Source: Hydractinia symbiolongicarpus
Lineage: Eukaryota; Cnidaria; Hydrozoa; Anthoathecata; Hydractiniidae
NCBI RefSeq assembly: GCF_029227915.1
Contig: NC_079877.1
Location: 18,216,851-18,280,850 of the forward strand
Reading direction: 5' to 3'
DNA: 64,000 nucleotides
The position numbers and the translations under genes are program-made. Positions 19,603-28,409 of the stretch are shown here, piece after piece (the stretch's first letter is position 1; every line of letters starts with the position of its first letter). Under the pieces are notes generated by a model that ran no database searches, was not told where the DNA came from, and saw only the letters and a program-made list of their open reading frames with translations.

Positions 19603-19869
19603 TCATTGCATGCTTGAGATAGGCTGGGTTTTGCCCTGTTGAGGCTTCGGATTAGCCGCCGGCTTGTTGGAGGGTTCATTTTTACCCCTGCTAAGCATAT
19701 ACCAGACGCCTACTCCCACGGCAATCACGGCTAAAGCTACAGCTCCATAGATGTGGACACTGCCCATCGACTGTACGGTATTGGTCCCAGAAGAGGCTTT
19801 GACTGCAGGCTCTACAGTACCCTCTTGTTGCTTTATTTCTTCCTTCCTCTTCTTCATGAGTGCTGCCAA
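19603..19869 (-). CDS. Single-pass membrane peptide of PLV block A
   Basis: 88 residues: a charged N-terminus (MAALMKKRKEEIKQQEG), then one strong transmembrane helix VHIYGAVALAVIAVGVGVWYM at about residues 38-58, then a Pro/Asn/Lys-rich tail. The shape is that of small tail- or signal-anchored virion membrane proteins of PLVs. It sits 27 bases from the previous gene on the same strand. Function unknown. Confidence 0.5.
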   Translation of the reverse strand: MAALMKKRKEEIKQQEGTVEPAVKASSGTNTVQSMGSVHIYGAVALAVIAVGVGVWYMLSRGKNEPSNKPAANPKPQQGKTQPISSMQ

Positions 19870-19907
19870 TTTTTTCTGTGGTCTCGGGCTACTGTTGATT
19901 GATAATA

Positions 19908-20381
19908 CTACACGCGCTGCTCATCTTTTTTATCTTTAGCCTCCTCCGCGTTCTCTTTCTTTTTGCTCATATGCCGAGCCGTATGACCAACCACAAGCAG
20001 CGGGGCTAAACACCTCCCAATGCTACAGTATACGAGGATCCCAAGGTCTGTCATGCTATCCCGAATTATGGGGTCATCTTCAATATCTCTCCTTAGCTCC
20101 TCAACACTGTCTATATCCACAAAATTCCCTATCATGCTGGCATATAGCGTTATAACATGGGTTGACAGTGCTTTTGCCGTCTTTTCTCCCTTCTCCTGGA
20201 GTTCTCGCTGTACATACTCTGTATGTACCTTATCGATAGCCTCCTCCGGAGCCTTGTCAACAAAGCCTTCTTTACATTTTCTGGGCAAAAGATGCCCCCT
20301 ACCTTTGCGTAAGGCCTCCTTTAGGATTTTATTTTCATTTTCTGCGGAGGCATTTTCAAAGACCTGTGCAATATCGCTCAT
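19908..20381 (-). CDS. Helical PLV-type protein with C-terminal hydrophobic segment
   Basis: Chosen start is the ATG of MSDIAQVFENAS at 20,381. The open frame extends further upstream through a hydrophobic stretch, but without an ATG. The protein is about 157 residues, with KEALRKGRGHLLP, KAPEEAIDKVH and VEELRRDIEDDPIIRDSM as conspicuous segments. A hydrophobic stretch LGILVYCSIGRCLAPLLVV and a lysine/glutamate-rich tail follow. I recall similar sequences from uncharacterised multicopy cnidarian genes near capsid genes. The role is unknown; membrane association is suggested by the C-terminal helix. Confidence 0.55.
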   Translation of the reverse strand: MSDIAQVFENASAENENKILKEALRKGRGHLLPRKCKEGFVDKAPEEAIDKVHTEYVQRELQEKGEKTAKALSTHVITLYASMIGNFVDIDSVEELRRDIEDDPIIRDSMTDLGILVYCSIGRCLAPLLVVGHTARHMSKKKENAEEAKDKKDEQRV

Positions 20382-20573
20382 CTTTATTAGTAGTCGCTTA
20401 TAACGAAAAAGTATGTAGGCAATCAGGGCATAGGGTAGGAATAAGGGTATATACAAGCATGCCTCTATTTTATTCCCTTGCGGACGCTAGGCGGTAATGG
20501 CCTCTGGCAAGCGTTGTAATCTGGTTCGGTTGTACAATCCGTTTATCGTCGGAATTACTAAACTATGGAACTA

Positions 20574-20660
20574 TCCAGAACCACCCAGAATCAGCCAGAA
20601 CCACCCAAAATCACCCAGAACCACCCAGAATCAGCCAGAGCCACCCAGAATCACCCAGCC
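20574..20660 (+). repeat. Minisatellite with ~10-bp unit 'ccagaatcac'
   Basis: Eight or nine tandem units alternating ccagaaccac and ccagaatcag/ccagaatcac. They lie just beyond the end of PLV block A. The CCAGAA motif is similar to the cctagaacaa units at 52.8-53.4 kb but not identical. Confidence 0.85.
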
Positions 20661-20799
20661 GATTGCAAATGTCATACGCAAACTGCGCCGCTGGACTTGC
20701 TTTTTCGATGTCCATGCGGCAAAACTTAAATACAATGAGAATGACGTACACCCAAAAAAAGATTTCGAATTAAATACGGAGAAATTTAACCCTTTTTAA

Positions 20800-21300
20800 A
20801 ATTTTTACTCAACCACGTATGTTGCACTGGACATTATGTTTTCGATATTCATTTACTACAGAGAAATATAATTGATAGTAAAGAATTTTCTTTAGTCAAA
20901 AACATCAAGTGTGAAAATCATATATCATATGCTCTTTTTAGGGTACTTTTTCAGACCTGCACATAGTCAGTATAAAAATTGCGCGTAAGCGTTGTTCCGC
21001 CTCTCTAGTAAATCCAGAGTAGCATAGCAATTTCAATGCTTTGATGAAAAAATAATCTCTAATATTCCCTCCTTCTATATTAAAACCTCCTTTATTTCTG
21101 TGGATGAAATGATAATATACCGCAGCAGTGATTTAGCCAGTCTAACTCCCAGTCTCCTCTGCCCTGCTCCTCTGTCATGATGGTCGGTGGAATTAGGGCT
21201 TAACACGTGTAACAAAATGATGCACTAATTTATTAATTTGGTACCGTCAGGGGCGCGATTGTATATTTCAACGTTTAAGCCAGAGTTAAAATAGAAAACT
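20800..21300. other. AT-rich DNA, nothing recognised
   Basis: No coding or structural feature found. The downstream exons of the spliced gene at 21.3-22.8 kb (minus strand) would be expected to lie here but could not be identified. Confidence 0.4.
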
Positions 21301-21308
21301 GGTAATAC

Positions 21309-22773
21309 CTGTTTTTGATTTCGCGGCTGCGTAGATTGCGAAGAACATCGAAATGGTCCTCCAGAATTGTCAATGCCTTGATCATAAGTACTTTCTGGTT
21401 TCCTTTTTGCAAATCGTCTTCCATTAGCTTTAGAACCCTTTTCTCTGTTCGGATAAATGGTGTCGACCTTGCAGTATTGCGTTTTGCATTACCATGACAT
21501 GCTATACGAAAGTCTGTCGATTCTTCGCCAGACCACGCGTTGATAATGAGGCAATATTTCATAAATTTTTCAGTTGTGATGCTTTTTGTGCGGCATATCG
21601 TGTTTGTAAAGCTCTTTTGAATAGAGTGACGACGATATGTTCGAACCAAAGCGAATTTTTTCTCCTTCTCTACGGCTTCATTGGTGTACTTCTTGCCCAC
21701 TCTTTTTTTAACAAAGCATTGCTGCTCCTCAAAATGTGCTTTTTGACAATCACCATCGGCGTAGAAGAATTAATTGGTGGGGGTTCCAATACTTTTGTAA
21801 ACACCATTATCGTCGGCCATAATTGAATCAAGTGAATTCCGATCATTATTTACCAAATATGTCGCAGATGTTATCATACCTATAATTAAGAACAGCATAT
21901 GGACGTGAAAGTAGGCAAATATAAAAAAATACCTTAGACTGGTACTAGATAATATGATAAGATAATATGAAATACCTTTCAGTGGTCCTGCATCTGAATT
22001 GAAGAAAAGGCTCGAGTCAGTAACTTCAGCGAATATTTTTGAAAAGATGAAAGCTGCAGAATTATTTATTCCCTTGTTCTCGGAATAATTATACATAAGT
22101 ACATAAAACATATACGAAGGTATACCTTTTTATTAGAAAAAGTTTTAAATGATTCGTGGATGGATTGAGCCGGTTGCTATAAAAGAGATTACATTTATAA
22201 GTCTACAAAAAAGTAAAGAAAAACAATGCGGCAATACTTCTTCCAGGATTTGACCAATTCTATATTTCTTACCAATCCAGAATCTGTGCAATCAGAAAGA
22301 GGTGGTGATAAGAGGACATTCTCATATATATCTTCTGAGCAGTTAGTTACACTTCCTTATCTGATTCTAAGCAGCGATATTGTGATCGAGGTTCTCCCTA
22401 GTACAAGCAGCGGTTATTAAGTAGATGTCAGAAAAAAAACATATACAATGCATTTTATAAGAAATTTTATTACTTACGATAAAGTTATTTCCATTTTCCA
22501 TCAATATGTTCAACACTGGTACTGGGTAACTTTCAAAATTAGGAATTTGCATCGCTTCAGGTATTAGTGACGCATCAAAATCGTACATTATGCATGAAGG
22601 GCGTGGGTTTATATTGTAGCTACAATATAAACCCACGCCGCTGCATACCATAACTCATCCTTATCTGACATACAAGAAACCAGAAAACTGTCTCTTACGT
22701 GACCAACGTCTAATATTTCGTCAACATCCTCGTTGATATACTTCGCTAATGGTCCATATGGTAGTCTTTTAAA
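21309..22773 (-). CDS. Spliced gene of unknown function (exons about 22,478-22,773, 21,976-22,078 and 21,309-21,770)
   Basis: Three exon-like open stretches share strand and have good splice signals: an AG acceptor after a pyrimidine run at 22,774-22,775, a GTAAGT donor at 22,472-22,477, an AG acceptor at 22,079-22,080, a GTATTT donor at 21,970-21,975 and a GTATTA donor at 21,303-21,308. Products include LPYGPLAKYINEDVDEILDV, NKGINNSAAFIFSKIFAEV and, in the last exon, a basic domain with CHGNAKRNTARSTPFIRTEK. The 'HGN(A/T)xx...RT' phrase recalls a multicopy cnidarian ORF family of unknown function. The first exon is interrupted by a 38-bp palindrome, and a TAA stops the last exon near its 5' side, so this copy may be dead. 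Confidence 0.45.
22601..22638. repeat. 38-bp perfect palindrome inside an exon
   Basis: The arms gcgtgggtttatattgtag and ctacaatataaacccacgc are exact inverse complements with no spacer. The palindrome lies in an otherwise open exon on the minus strand. Because 38 is not a multiple of three it shifts the frame, and the sequences on either side are in phase with each other without it. Confidence 0.9.
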
Positions 22774-22911
22774 CTTTGAATGAAAAAGAAATGAAAAATT
22801 CATAAATGCGCTTTAATGCCAGAGCGTTTTTAAGATTTTCTTTCATCGTAACCTAAGACTGTCGCAAAATTTCGGATAAATGTTGCTTCTCACAAGCCGT
22901 TGATACACTAT

Positions 22912-23472
22912 GGCCATGATACACTATAAAAATTTTGTTAAGATTTTTCCTAGGCATATACTGACGTGGTGTAGCGACATTTGAGCAAAAGTGTTAAAGG
23001 CAGAGCTACACTTACGCGACATTAATAAAAATATTCGATTTTTTCAAAATCGTTTTGTGTATCATAGCTAAAAATATTTTTCAGGTGAAGAAAAAAAATC
23101 GTTTTCCATTCATTCGATTTTCGAATTGATTTAATTATTTTTCAATTTAATTTAAATTTCGCAAAATCAGCACAAAAAAGTCTATTATATTGAAACATTT
23201 TAAATATTTTTAGCAATATACGAAAATAAATTACACGAACAAGTTTCTTTGTTACTTCAATGTTTTTGTAATATCATTTAAGTGTAACTCTGCCGTTAAA
23301 AGCAGGGAAAAAATGATTTGATTTTTTCCAAGATGTTTTCGCGGCAACAAAGACACCGACTGTCTGGGGTTTTTTTGAGCATGAAGATTTTTTTAATAAA
23401 CGAAACAAGAATGAATGAAATGTTTAACTCAGAATGCTCCTTTTTTAAGACATTTTATAGTGTATCATGGCC
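22912..23472. mobile_element. MITE-like element with TIR 'ggccatgatacactataaaa'
   Basis: The left end reads ggccatgatacactataaaa and the right end (23,450-23,472) carries its reverse complement. The interior is AT-rich and non-coding and holds a second TTAA-flanked element. No convincing target duplication was recognised, so the superfamily is open. Confidence 0.6.
22998..23295. mobile_element. TTAA-flanked MITE (piggyBac- or Kolobok-like), nested
   Basis: The TIRs aggcagagctacactta (left) and, reading inward from the right end, cggcagagttacactta are flanked by ttaa at 22,994-22,997 and 23,296-23,299. The TTAA target duplication is characteristic of piggyBac and also of Kolobok elements. About 298 bp, non-coding. 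It lies inside the TIR element 22,912-23,472. Confidence 0.72.
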
Positions 23473-23666
23473 TTATTAATAGTGTCTTTGTGTTGTCCTT
23501 CCAGAATAGCGTTCAGAATTGTAGGTACCCGCACTTTTTTTTCAAAGAAAAAATCGGCATTTTAAAAAGTTTGGGGGATGTTCTCGTCGCATCAAAGTTT
23601 TATTAAAACATTGCGCGCAGAGCACCATATATTAATTGTATAGGAATATTTACATGTTAAATTAAT

Positions 23667-24447
23667 ATGTCATCACGAGTTAGGCCAGCGTTTAAATGTT
23701 CTGACCTACGAACGCAGAAGGAATGTTCTTTCAGCCACATCAAAAATTCATCCATACAAGCTCTAGCAACGCTAAAAGAGAAGGCTCCACTTCTTCAGCA
23801 ACATGACGCAGATCTCTTTGGCAAAAAATATCGAGAACACATGACCGAACTTCATAAATCGATGAAACAGGAGGTCATAGTTTCTGAGAAGCTTTCTAAC
23901 AACAGAAAATGGCATAAACAGCCCTTTCTTGGTGGCCCCTTCCATTCCAGGAAGACTGGTGGGGGGCGTTACAGCAGCTACAAACCACCGACAAAGCCAT
24001 ATTATAAAGGTACCTACTTTTCTAAAGATAGAAAAGGATCCTTTTCTCAACAGTCAGTCACCACTTCCACAAATCGAAAATTGGGTGAACTTGGAGGATC
24101 TCACTCAAGTTCACCCTGCCATAAAAAGTCTGTTCTCAGGGTGGCAGATCCCAACTGTACCCTTAGCAGGACGCCTAAAACATTTTCTTCCAGCATGGCA
24201 AAAGTTAGCACAGGACAAAAGTATCCTGTCAGTAATACAAGGGTTCAAAATACCCCTTATTTCAGAGCCAACACAGGCAAAAGTACCTTATTCCCCTGTT
24301 CGGAATTCAATAGACAAAAAGTTAATAGATGGGGAAGTGGCAGACATGTTGAGAAAAGGAGCCATTTCAAAAGTAGCTCCCACAGAGGGGCAGTTTCTAA
24401 GCAATCTGTTCTTAGTAAAAAAGAAAGTGGAAGAAATCGACCAGTAA
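23667..24447 (+). pseudogene. N-terminal region of the DIRS polyprotein, frameshifted
   Basis: Frame 1 (23,667 to about 24,050) is a Lys/Ser-rich helical region with FGKKYREHMTELHKS and a Gly/Tyr/Lys-rich stretch. After a shift at about 24,050 a second frame carries LAGRLKHFLPAWQKLAQDKS and VADMLRKGAISKV, then FLSNLFLVKKK, the first RT block of DIRS elements. Another shift at about 24,435 leads into the main RT frame. Confidence 0.7.
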
Positions 24448-24902
24448 TAAACCTCAAGCAGTTAAACAAATTTGTTCCTTACGAACACTTCAAAATGGAG
24501 GGTTTGCACTCACTAAAATTCCTATTAAACGAAGGCGATTGGATGTGCATGTTAGACCTGAAAGATGCCTATTTCAGTGTTCCACTGCACAATTTTTCCA
24601 AAAAATTTGTGAGGTTCGAGTGGTCAGGCAATCTATACGAATTCCTCTGTCTTTGTTTTGGCTTGGGTCCAGCTCCACGGATTTTTACAAAATTGCTGAA
24701 AATTCCCATGGCAGTTCTTCGTCGTTTAATGATCAGAATTGTAATTTACTTAGACGACATGTTAATTTTGGGACGGTCCAGAGAGGAGGTCCTTATGGCA
24801 CGAGACGCATTGATTATTCTCTTACAAAATTTGGGATTTTTAATAAATTCTGTCCTGGAGCCAACTCAGAAAATAGAGTTCTTGGGAATGTCTGTGGATT
24901 AA
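24420..24902 (+). CDS. DIRS reverse transcriptase core
   Basis: The frame ending at 24,902 contains RPVINLKQLNKFVPYEHFKM, MLDLKDAYFSVPLH, LCFGLGPAPRIFTKLL and the catalytic box IYLDDMLILG. These motifs and the LNxFVxYExFKM phrase are diagnostic for DIRS-like RT, which clusters with but is distinct from gypsy RT. A TAA at 24,900 separates it from RNase H. Confidence 0.85.
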   Translation, partial: KESGRNRPVINLKQLNKFVPYEHFKMEGLHSLKFLLNEGDWMCMLDLKDAYFSVPLHNFSKKFVRFEWSGNLYEFLCLCFGLGPAPRIFTKLLKIPMAVLRRLMIRIVIYLDDMLILGRSREEVLMARDALIILLQNLGFLINSVLEPTQKIEFLGMSVD

Positions 24903-25817
24903 TTAACCATGTCTCTGTATCTAACAAAGGAGAAAGTTACCAAAATACAGAAACAGTGCTTGAGTTTGTACAAGGCGAGAGAAGCCACTATCTTGGAGCT
25001 GACTCACTTAATAGGAGTTCTGTCTTCCACCATACAAGCAGTTCTGCCAGCTCGTCTAGAGTTTCGTTTTCTACAACAACAACAAATTCAAAGTCTAAAA
25101 GTTTTAAAATCTTATGCAACCCTAGAGCATTTGAAGAGGGAGTCTCTGGAAGAACTTTTATGGTGGTTGAACAATCTAACTTTGTACAATGGGCGTTCCC
25201 TTATTCCTCAAGCACAAGTTTTGTTACAGACAGATGCTTCCCTGAAAGGCTGGGGAGCAGTTTGTCAAAGCAACAGAACGGGAGGCATGTGGTCCCTAAC
25301 AGAACAAATTCTTCATATAAATGTTTTGGAATTACTGGCACTTCTGTCTTTTCACAAAACAAAACAATTTGCATCAGTTCACATTCAAACAGACAACATG
25401 ACAGCATTGTCTTACCTCCTCAAAATGGAAGGAACAAAGAATTTAACTATGATAAAAATAGCCAAGGAAATTCTATTACTCCACAAGATCACGATTACTG
25501 CAAAGTACCTTCCAGGTTGTCTAAATATCAAGGCAGACTGGGAGTCTCGACATACCCAGGACTCAGCAGAATGGATGCTTTGTCCTGTGGTTTTCAAAAT
25601 ATTTTGTCAGAGAATAGGTTATCCCAAACTGGACCTGTTTGCCTCCCGTCTATCTCATCAACTTCCAATGTATTATTCTTGGAAACCGGACCCTTACAGT
25701 CAGGGTACGGATGCATTTCACCAAAAGTGGAATCAACAGTGTCTTTATGCATTTCCTCCTTTTGCTCTCATACACAGAGTACTGAAAAAGTGGAAGAGGA
25801 ACAAGTTCTTTTTCTGA
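24903..25817 (+). CDS. DIRS RNase H and C-terminal domain
   Basis: About 300 residues. An RT thumb-like helical part is followed by RNase H with VLLQTDASLKGWGAVCQ (first Asp), the ELLALL segment (Glu), VHIQTDNMTALSYL (Asp) and YLPGCLNIKADWESR. The DIRS-specific PKLDLFASRLSHQLP ... YAFPPFALIHRVL region closes the frame. The continuation TPAWQSQTWYP lies in a second frame to about 25,900. Confidence 0.86.
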   Translation, partial: LTMSLYLTKEKVTKIQKQCLSLYKAREATILELTHLIGVLSSTIQAVLPARLEFRFLQQQQIQSLKVLKSYATLEHLKRESLEELLWWLNNLTLYNGRSLIPQAQVLLQTDASLKGWGAVCQSNRTGGMWSLTEQILHINVLELLALLSFHKTKQFASVHIQTDNMTALSYLLKMEGTKNLTMIKIAKEILLLHKITITAKYLPGCLNIKADWESRHTQDSAEWMLCPVVFKIFCQRIGYPKLDLFASRLSHQLPMYYSWKPDPYSQGTDAFHQKWNQQCLYAFPPFALIHRVLKKWKRNKFFF

Positions 25818-25901
25818 TTTTGATCACACCAGCATGGCAGTCACAAACATGGTATCCAGAAGTGTTACGTCTGTCATTGAAAAGACCGCTTTTTCTTCCT
25901 A

Positions 25902-26452
25902 GGACCGACGGGATGCGGTAAAACTCAAAAAGTTCTGGACCTGCTTGAGCATGAGTACAGTGGACAATTCCATAATATCGTTATACTCTGCCCTACTCTC
26001 CGATGGAATGCCACATATCTCGATCGCTTTGGAAAGATCCTTATGTATTTTTGATAGAACGGCAGGATCAACTATTTGAATGGATTGAACGATTATCAAA
26101 TATCCTCGCCGGTGAGAGCACAATCTTCATAGTTAATGACATGATCGTGGATGAATCCATGGATAAAAAACGCCAGAGCCTGCTCGAATTAGCTATTAGC
26201 GGGAGGCACAGGAAGCATTCGTTATGGCTGTTGACACAATCGTATACGGCAATCCCTAAAAACCTCAGGAGGCAGAAAAAAAATGCTATTTACATGGTAT
26301 CGCTGCGAGAGATCGGACCTCATACAGATCGATAATGAGACCAACCTTATCGATGATTGAGAAGCTATTAAGGCTCAACTCAAAAAGTCAAAGCACGCGT
26401 GCCTATATATTCGACTCGAGCACCCTAGAAATTGGAGTATATTGGATTAAAT
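25902..26452 (+). pseudogene. PLV packaging ATPase (FtsK/HerA, A32-like), frameshifted
   Basis: P-loop NTPase that pumps genomes into capsids in Polinton-like elements and relatives. Walker A GPTGCGKT is encoded at 25,902-25,925, directly at the junction with DIRS sequence, so the short N-terminus is gone. A frameshift at about 26,045 moves the frame, and 26,050-26,335 shows the Walker B-like STIFIVNDMI (Asn where Asp is commoner) and the downstream SGRHRKHSLWLLTQSY segment typical of A32-like ATPases. The last part (HACLYIRLEHPRNW) is in a third frame. No function is expected from this copy. Confidence 0.85.
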
Positions 26453-26460
26453 AAATGTAA

Positions 26461-26661
26461 TACATACATCAATTAGAAAAGCAACTCGATGCATGCTACC
26501 AAGAAATGGATAGGATACCCTATCTGGAAAGTCAACTGGAAGCTGTAGACGAAGAGCTAAGGGATGTTCTGGAGAGAGAAAGGATCCATAGGAATACCAT
26601 GTATTTTCTTGGATTCATGTCTGTCCTAATGATCACCCTGGTTGGTGCCATGTCATATTAA
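26461..26661 (+). CDS. Coiled-coil peptide with C-terminal membrane anchor
   Basis: About 66 codons: a heptad-like acidic coil (LEKQLDACYQEMDRI, LESQLEAVDEELRDVLERER) followed by a single transmembrane helix (MYFLGFMSVLMITLVGAMSY) at the very C-terminus. A stop precedes the frame at 26,458, so either the start is the internal ATG of MDRIPY or a base was lost next to the ATG at 26,455. It lies 3 bases after the ATPase remains and just before the BRO gene on the same strand. The layout is that of small virion membrane proteins. Unknown family. Confidence 0.5.
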   Translation, partial: YIHQLEKQLDACYQEMDRIPYLESQLEAVDEELRDVLERERIHRNTMYFLGFMSVLMITLVGAMSY

Positions 26662-26668
26662 ATAAAAA

Positions 26669-27158
26669 ATGTCTTGTCTTGTTGAATTTAACACATTACC
26701 TGCTGGAGCTATCGAAACTCTATTCGATGCGCAAAATCAGCCTCTTTTTAAACGCACAGATCTTGGAAGGTTCTTGGGTATTGCTGATATAAGAACATCC
26801 TGTATGGAGCTAATCGCGTATAGAACTAAATCCGGCATGGTATGCTGGGCCAAAGGAAACTAAAAGTCCTCACGATGTATTCATCTCTTTGGACGGTGCT
26901 CTTGAGATTTGTGTACATTCAAGAAAACCAAAGGCTCTTAAAATTATGAGAATGCTGGCGTCGAAAGGCATTGAAAAATTACAAGAAACCATCGAAGAGC
27001 ATTATCAAGCTCTTGCAATACTCAGCGATGATCTTCAGGATAGGGACGTAACTATAGCAAACCTTGAGAAGGGTCTTCAAGAGCGAGAGAAATTGCAGGA
27101 CTCCGTCAAAGATATGTACCACATGCCAATGATGCGGGCAAAGATAATGTTATTATGA
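26669..27158 (+). pseudogene. BRO-N domain protein, one frameshift
   Basis: Frame 1 (26,669-26,863) gives the start of a BRO-N domain: FNTLPAGAIETLFDAQNQPL, FKRTDLGRFLGIADIRTS. After a shift at about 26,855 the second frame gives the end of the domain with FISLDGALEICVHSRKPKAL, then a coiled coil (QDRDVTIANLEKGLQERE) to 27,158. BRO-N proteins bind DNA and are common in large DNA viruses and PLVs. The gene after it (27,155) overlaps by four bases and may have been its C-terminal domain. Confidence 0.75.
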
Positions 27159-27439
27159 TTTTTCGCAAACATACAACACATGACGATGATAAATATCACC
27201 ATCTTCCATATTATTGCGCCCGTGTACAAAGACGTGGTATTTTAAAGAAAAGACGATGGATCAGTGTTCAATTTCCTGATTCGGAAGAAATCGTTGTTAT
27301 TGATAATGCAAATGGCATGCATGCGTTTAATCGGTTTGAAGAGGAAGGACATATGGAGCGCTATAAGTGCCACTTCCGGCTTATTGATCTTACTCGCGAC
27401 GACTTATACGACCTGGGTGATCCGGCATTAGAAGATTAG
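27155..27439 (+). CDS. DUF3627-like C-terminal partner of the BRO gene
   Basis: 94 residues starting MIFRKHTTHDDDKYHHLPYY, then CARVQRRGILKKRRW, VQFPDSEEIVVIDNANG and an acidic end. Such a domain is often fused behind BRO-N or KilA-N in large DNA viruses; I assign DUF3627 only by resemblance. The frame starts in the last codons of the upstream gene, as expected for translational coupling or an ancestral fusion. Intact over its length. Confidence 0.55.
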   Translation: MIFRKHTTHDDDKYHHLPYYCARVQRRGILKKRRWISVQFPDSEEIVVIDNANGMHAFNRFEEEGHMERYKCHFRLIDLTRDDLYDLGDPALED

Positions 27440-27654
27440 AGACGCATGGTTTTGTGTGTTCATAACAGGGGTGCGCCAGAAGGAGACGATGCTTTCGTGA
27501 CCACTTCAATTGTTAAAAGATAGTTAACAATTGAAGAAAAAATGGAAACCTATGTACAGGGCCAACAAAAAAAAACTATTATAGTATTAAGGTACCCGTG
27601 CTGAGATGCTGCATAAAGGCAGAATCTAGCACTGGTTATTGTCCCACTTTTTTA

Positions 27655-28098
27655 GATTTAGGGGTGGTGCATACTACGAGGGTTTTATACATCCGAACGA
27701 TGATGAGCTTTTGAATAGAGTGCAATCATGAGAGAAGCCGTGGGCGACAATTGCATGTGAGGAGGAGGGCTCGAATACGATATCGAGGATCGCAGGGGTC
27801 TGCATATTGTAAATATTAAAAGAAAGGTGTGCTATGTTACGAGGTCATTAAGGATCCTGAGTTAAAGCTCTCGGATCTGGCGGATCTAACAAAAATAAGC
27901 GAAATACTTAAATTTCCTATTGAAGATAGACGTTTAGTTGACATCGATCTTGATATCGAGCCTGATGTTATTCGACGTATCGTGTACGGATATCCTTTCT
28001 ATACAGAGCCCCCTTTACTATATTTGTGGGATCCGAATAAAAATTTAGTGAATGAACCATTAGACGTACTCTTGAACATACTATATACTAGATATTAG
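27655..28098 (+). pseudogene. Hypothetical PLV gene, acidic, 5' part broken
   Basis: The clean frame 27,829-28,098 has ELKLSDLADLTKISEILKFP, an acidic strand VDIDLDIEPDVIRRIVYG and an end YLWDPNKNLVNEPLDVLLN. In front, plus-strand text in another frame (RGGAYYEGFIHPNDDELL at about 27,660-27,715) may be its N-terminus. I do not recognise the family. The gene lies between the BRO gene and the divergently oriented integrase remnant. Confidence 0.4.
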
Positions 28099-28174
28099 CC
28101 TCCTCCAGGGATACCGAACATTTTTTTTGTATTAATGTAAGCCATAGGTTCACATTAACTACGCTTATGGGTAT

Positions 28175-28384
28175 TCAACTGAGCAAATCAATTTTTTTCG
28201 GACCTCGAATATGTCTGAGCCGAAGCAGTTGACGGGATAGCCAATGTATGACTTTCTTTTTTGAGAGGCCAGAGTTTTCAGCGAGTATTTTAATAGCTTT
28301 CCGTCCAGTCCATAAATGTTCGGGCTGGTAATAGATTTGACTTAGTTTTTCAGATTCCTTCTCGGTAACAATATGCTTTGACAT
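28175..28384 (-). pseudogene. Orphan N-terminal domain of a Polinton/PLV-type retroviral-like integrase
   Basis: 69 residues: MSKHIVTEKESEKLSQIYYQ, PEHLWTGRKAIKILAE, SGLSKKKVIHWLSRQ and a basic end. The 'IYY.P.hLW.G..A...L' helix and the 'LSxxxVxxWLSxQ' helix are the N-terminal DNA-binding part that precedes the DDE core in integrases of Polinton-like elements and their domesticated relatives. The core itself is absent: the frame ends with DLLS and stop at 28,175, and no D-D-E block is seen downstream. This is a vestige or an independent regulator. Confidence 0.6.
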
Positions 28385-28409
28385 TTATTAGATATCAAAA
28401 CGTTCTGCA

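Larger units (their letters stand above)
23660..25900 (+). mobile_element. DIRS-type retroelement, 3' truncated (no tyrosine recombinase left)
   Basis: A basic gag/linker part, reverse transcriptase and RNase H of DIRS type are readable across several frames. They are followed by the DIRS-specific DLFASRLSHQLPMYYSW and TDAFHQKW block and the TPAWQSQTWYPEVL motif. The sequence stops at about 25,895-25,903, where the packaging ATPase begins. The downstream tyrosine recombinase expected in DIRS elements is therefore missing. The left boundary is uncertain; no inverted terminal repeats were recognised. Confidence 0.82.

Noticed and set aside
20574-20660. Repetitive Pro/Asn/Glu frame as a small gene
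   Set aside because: The frame is produced by a 10-bp minisatellite; no start context or conserved domain.
22367-22651. Separate gene on the minus strand starting inside the palindrome
   Set aside because: Its first residues come from the palindrome itself; the rest belongs to the spliced gene that continues upstream.
24539-25921. A 460-residue Ser/Asn-rich protein on plus
   Set aside because: Mostly a shadow frame of DIRS reverse transcriptase and RNase H; only its last 30 codons (TPAWQSQTWYP) are native DIRS sequence after a shift.
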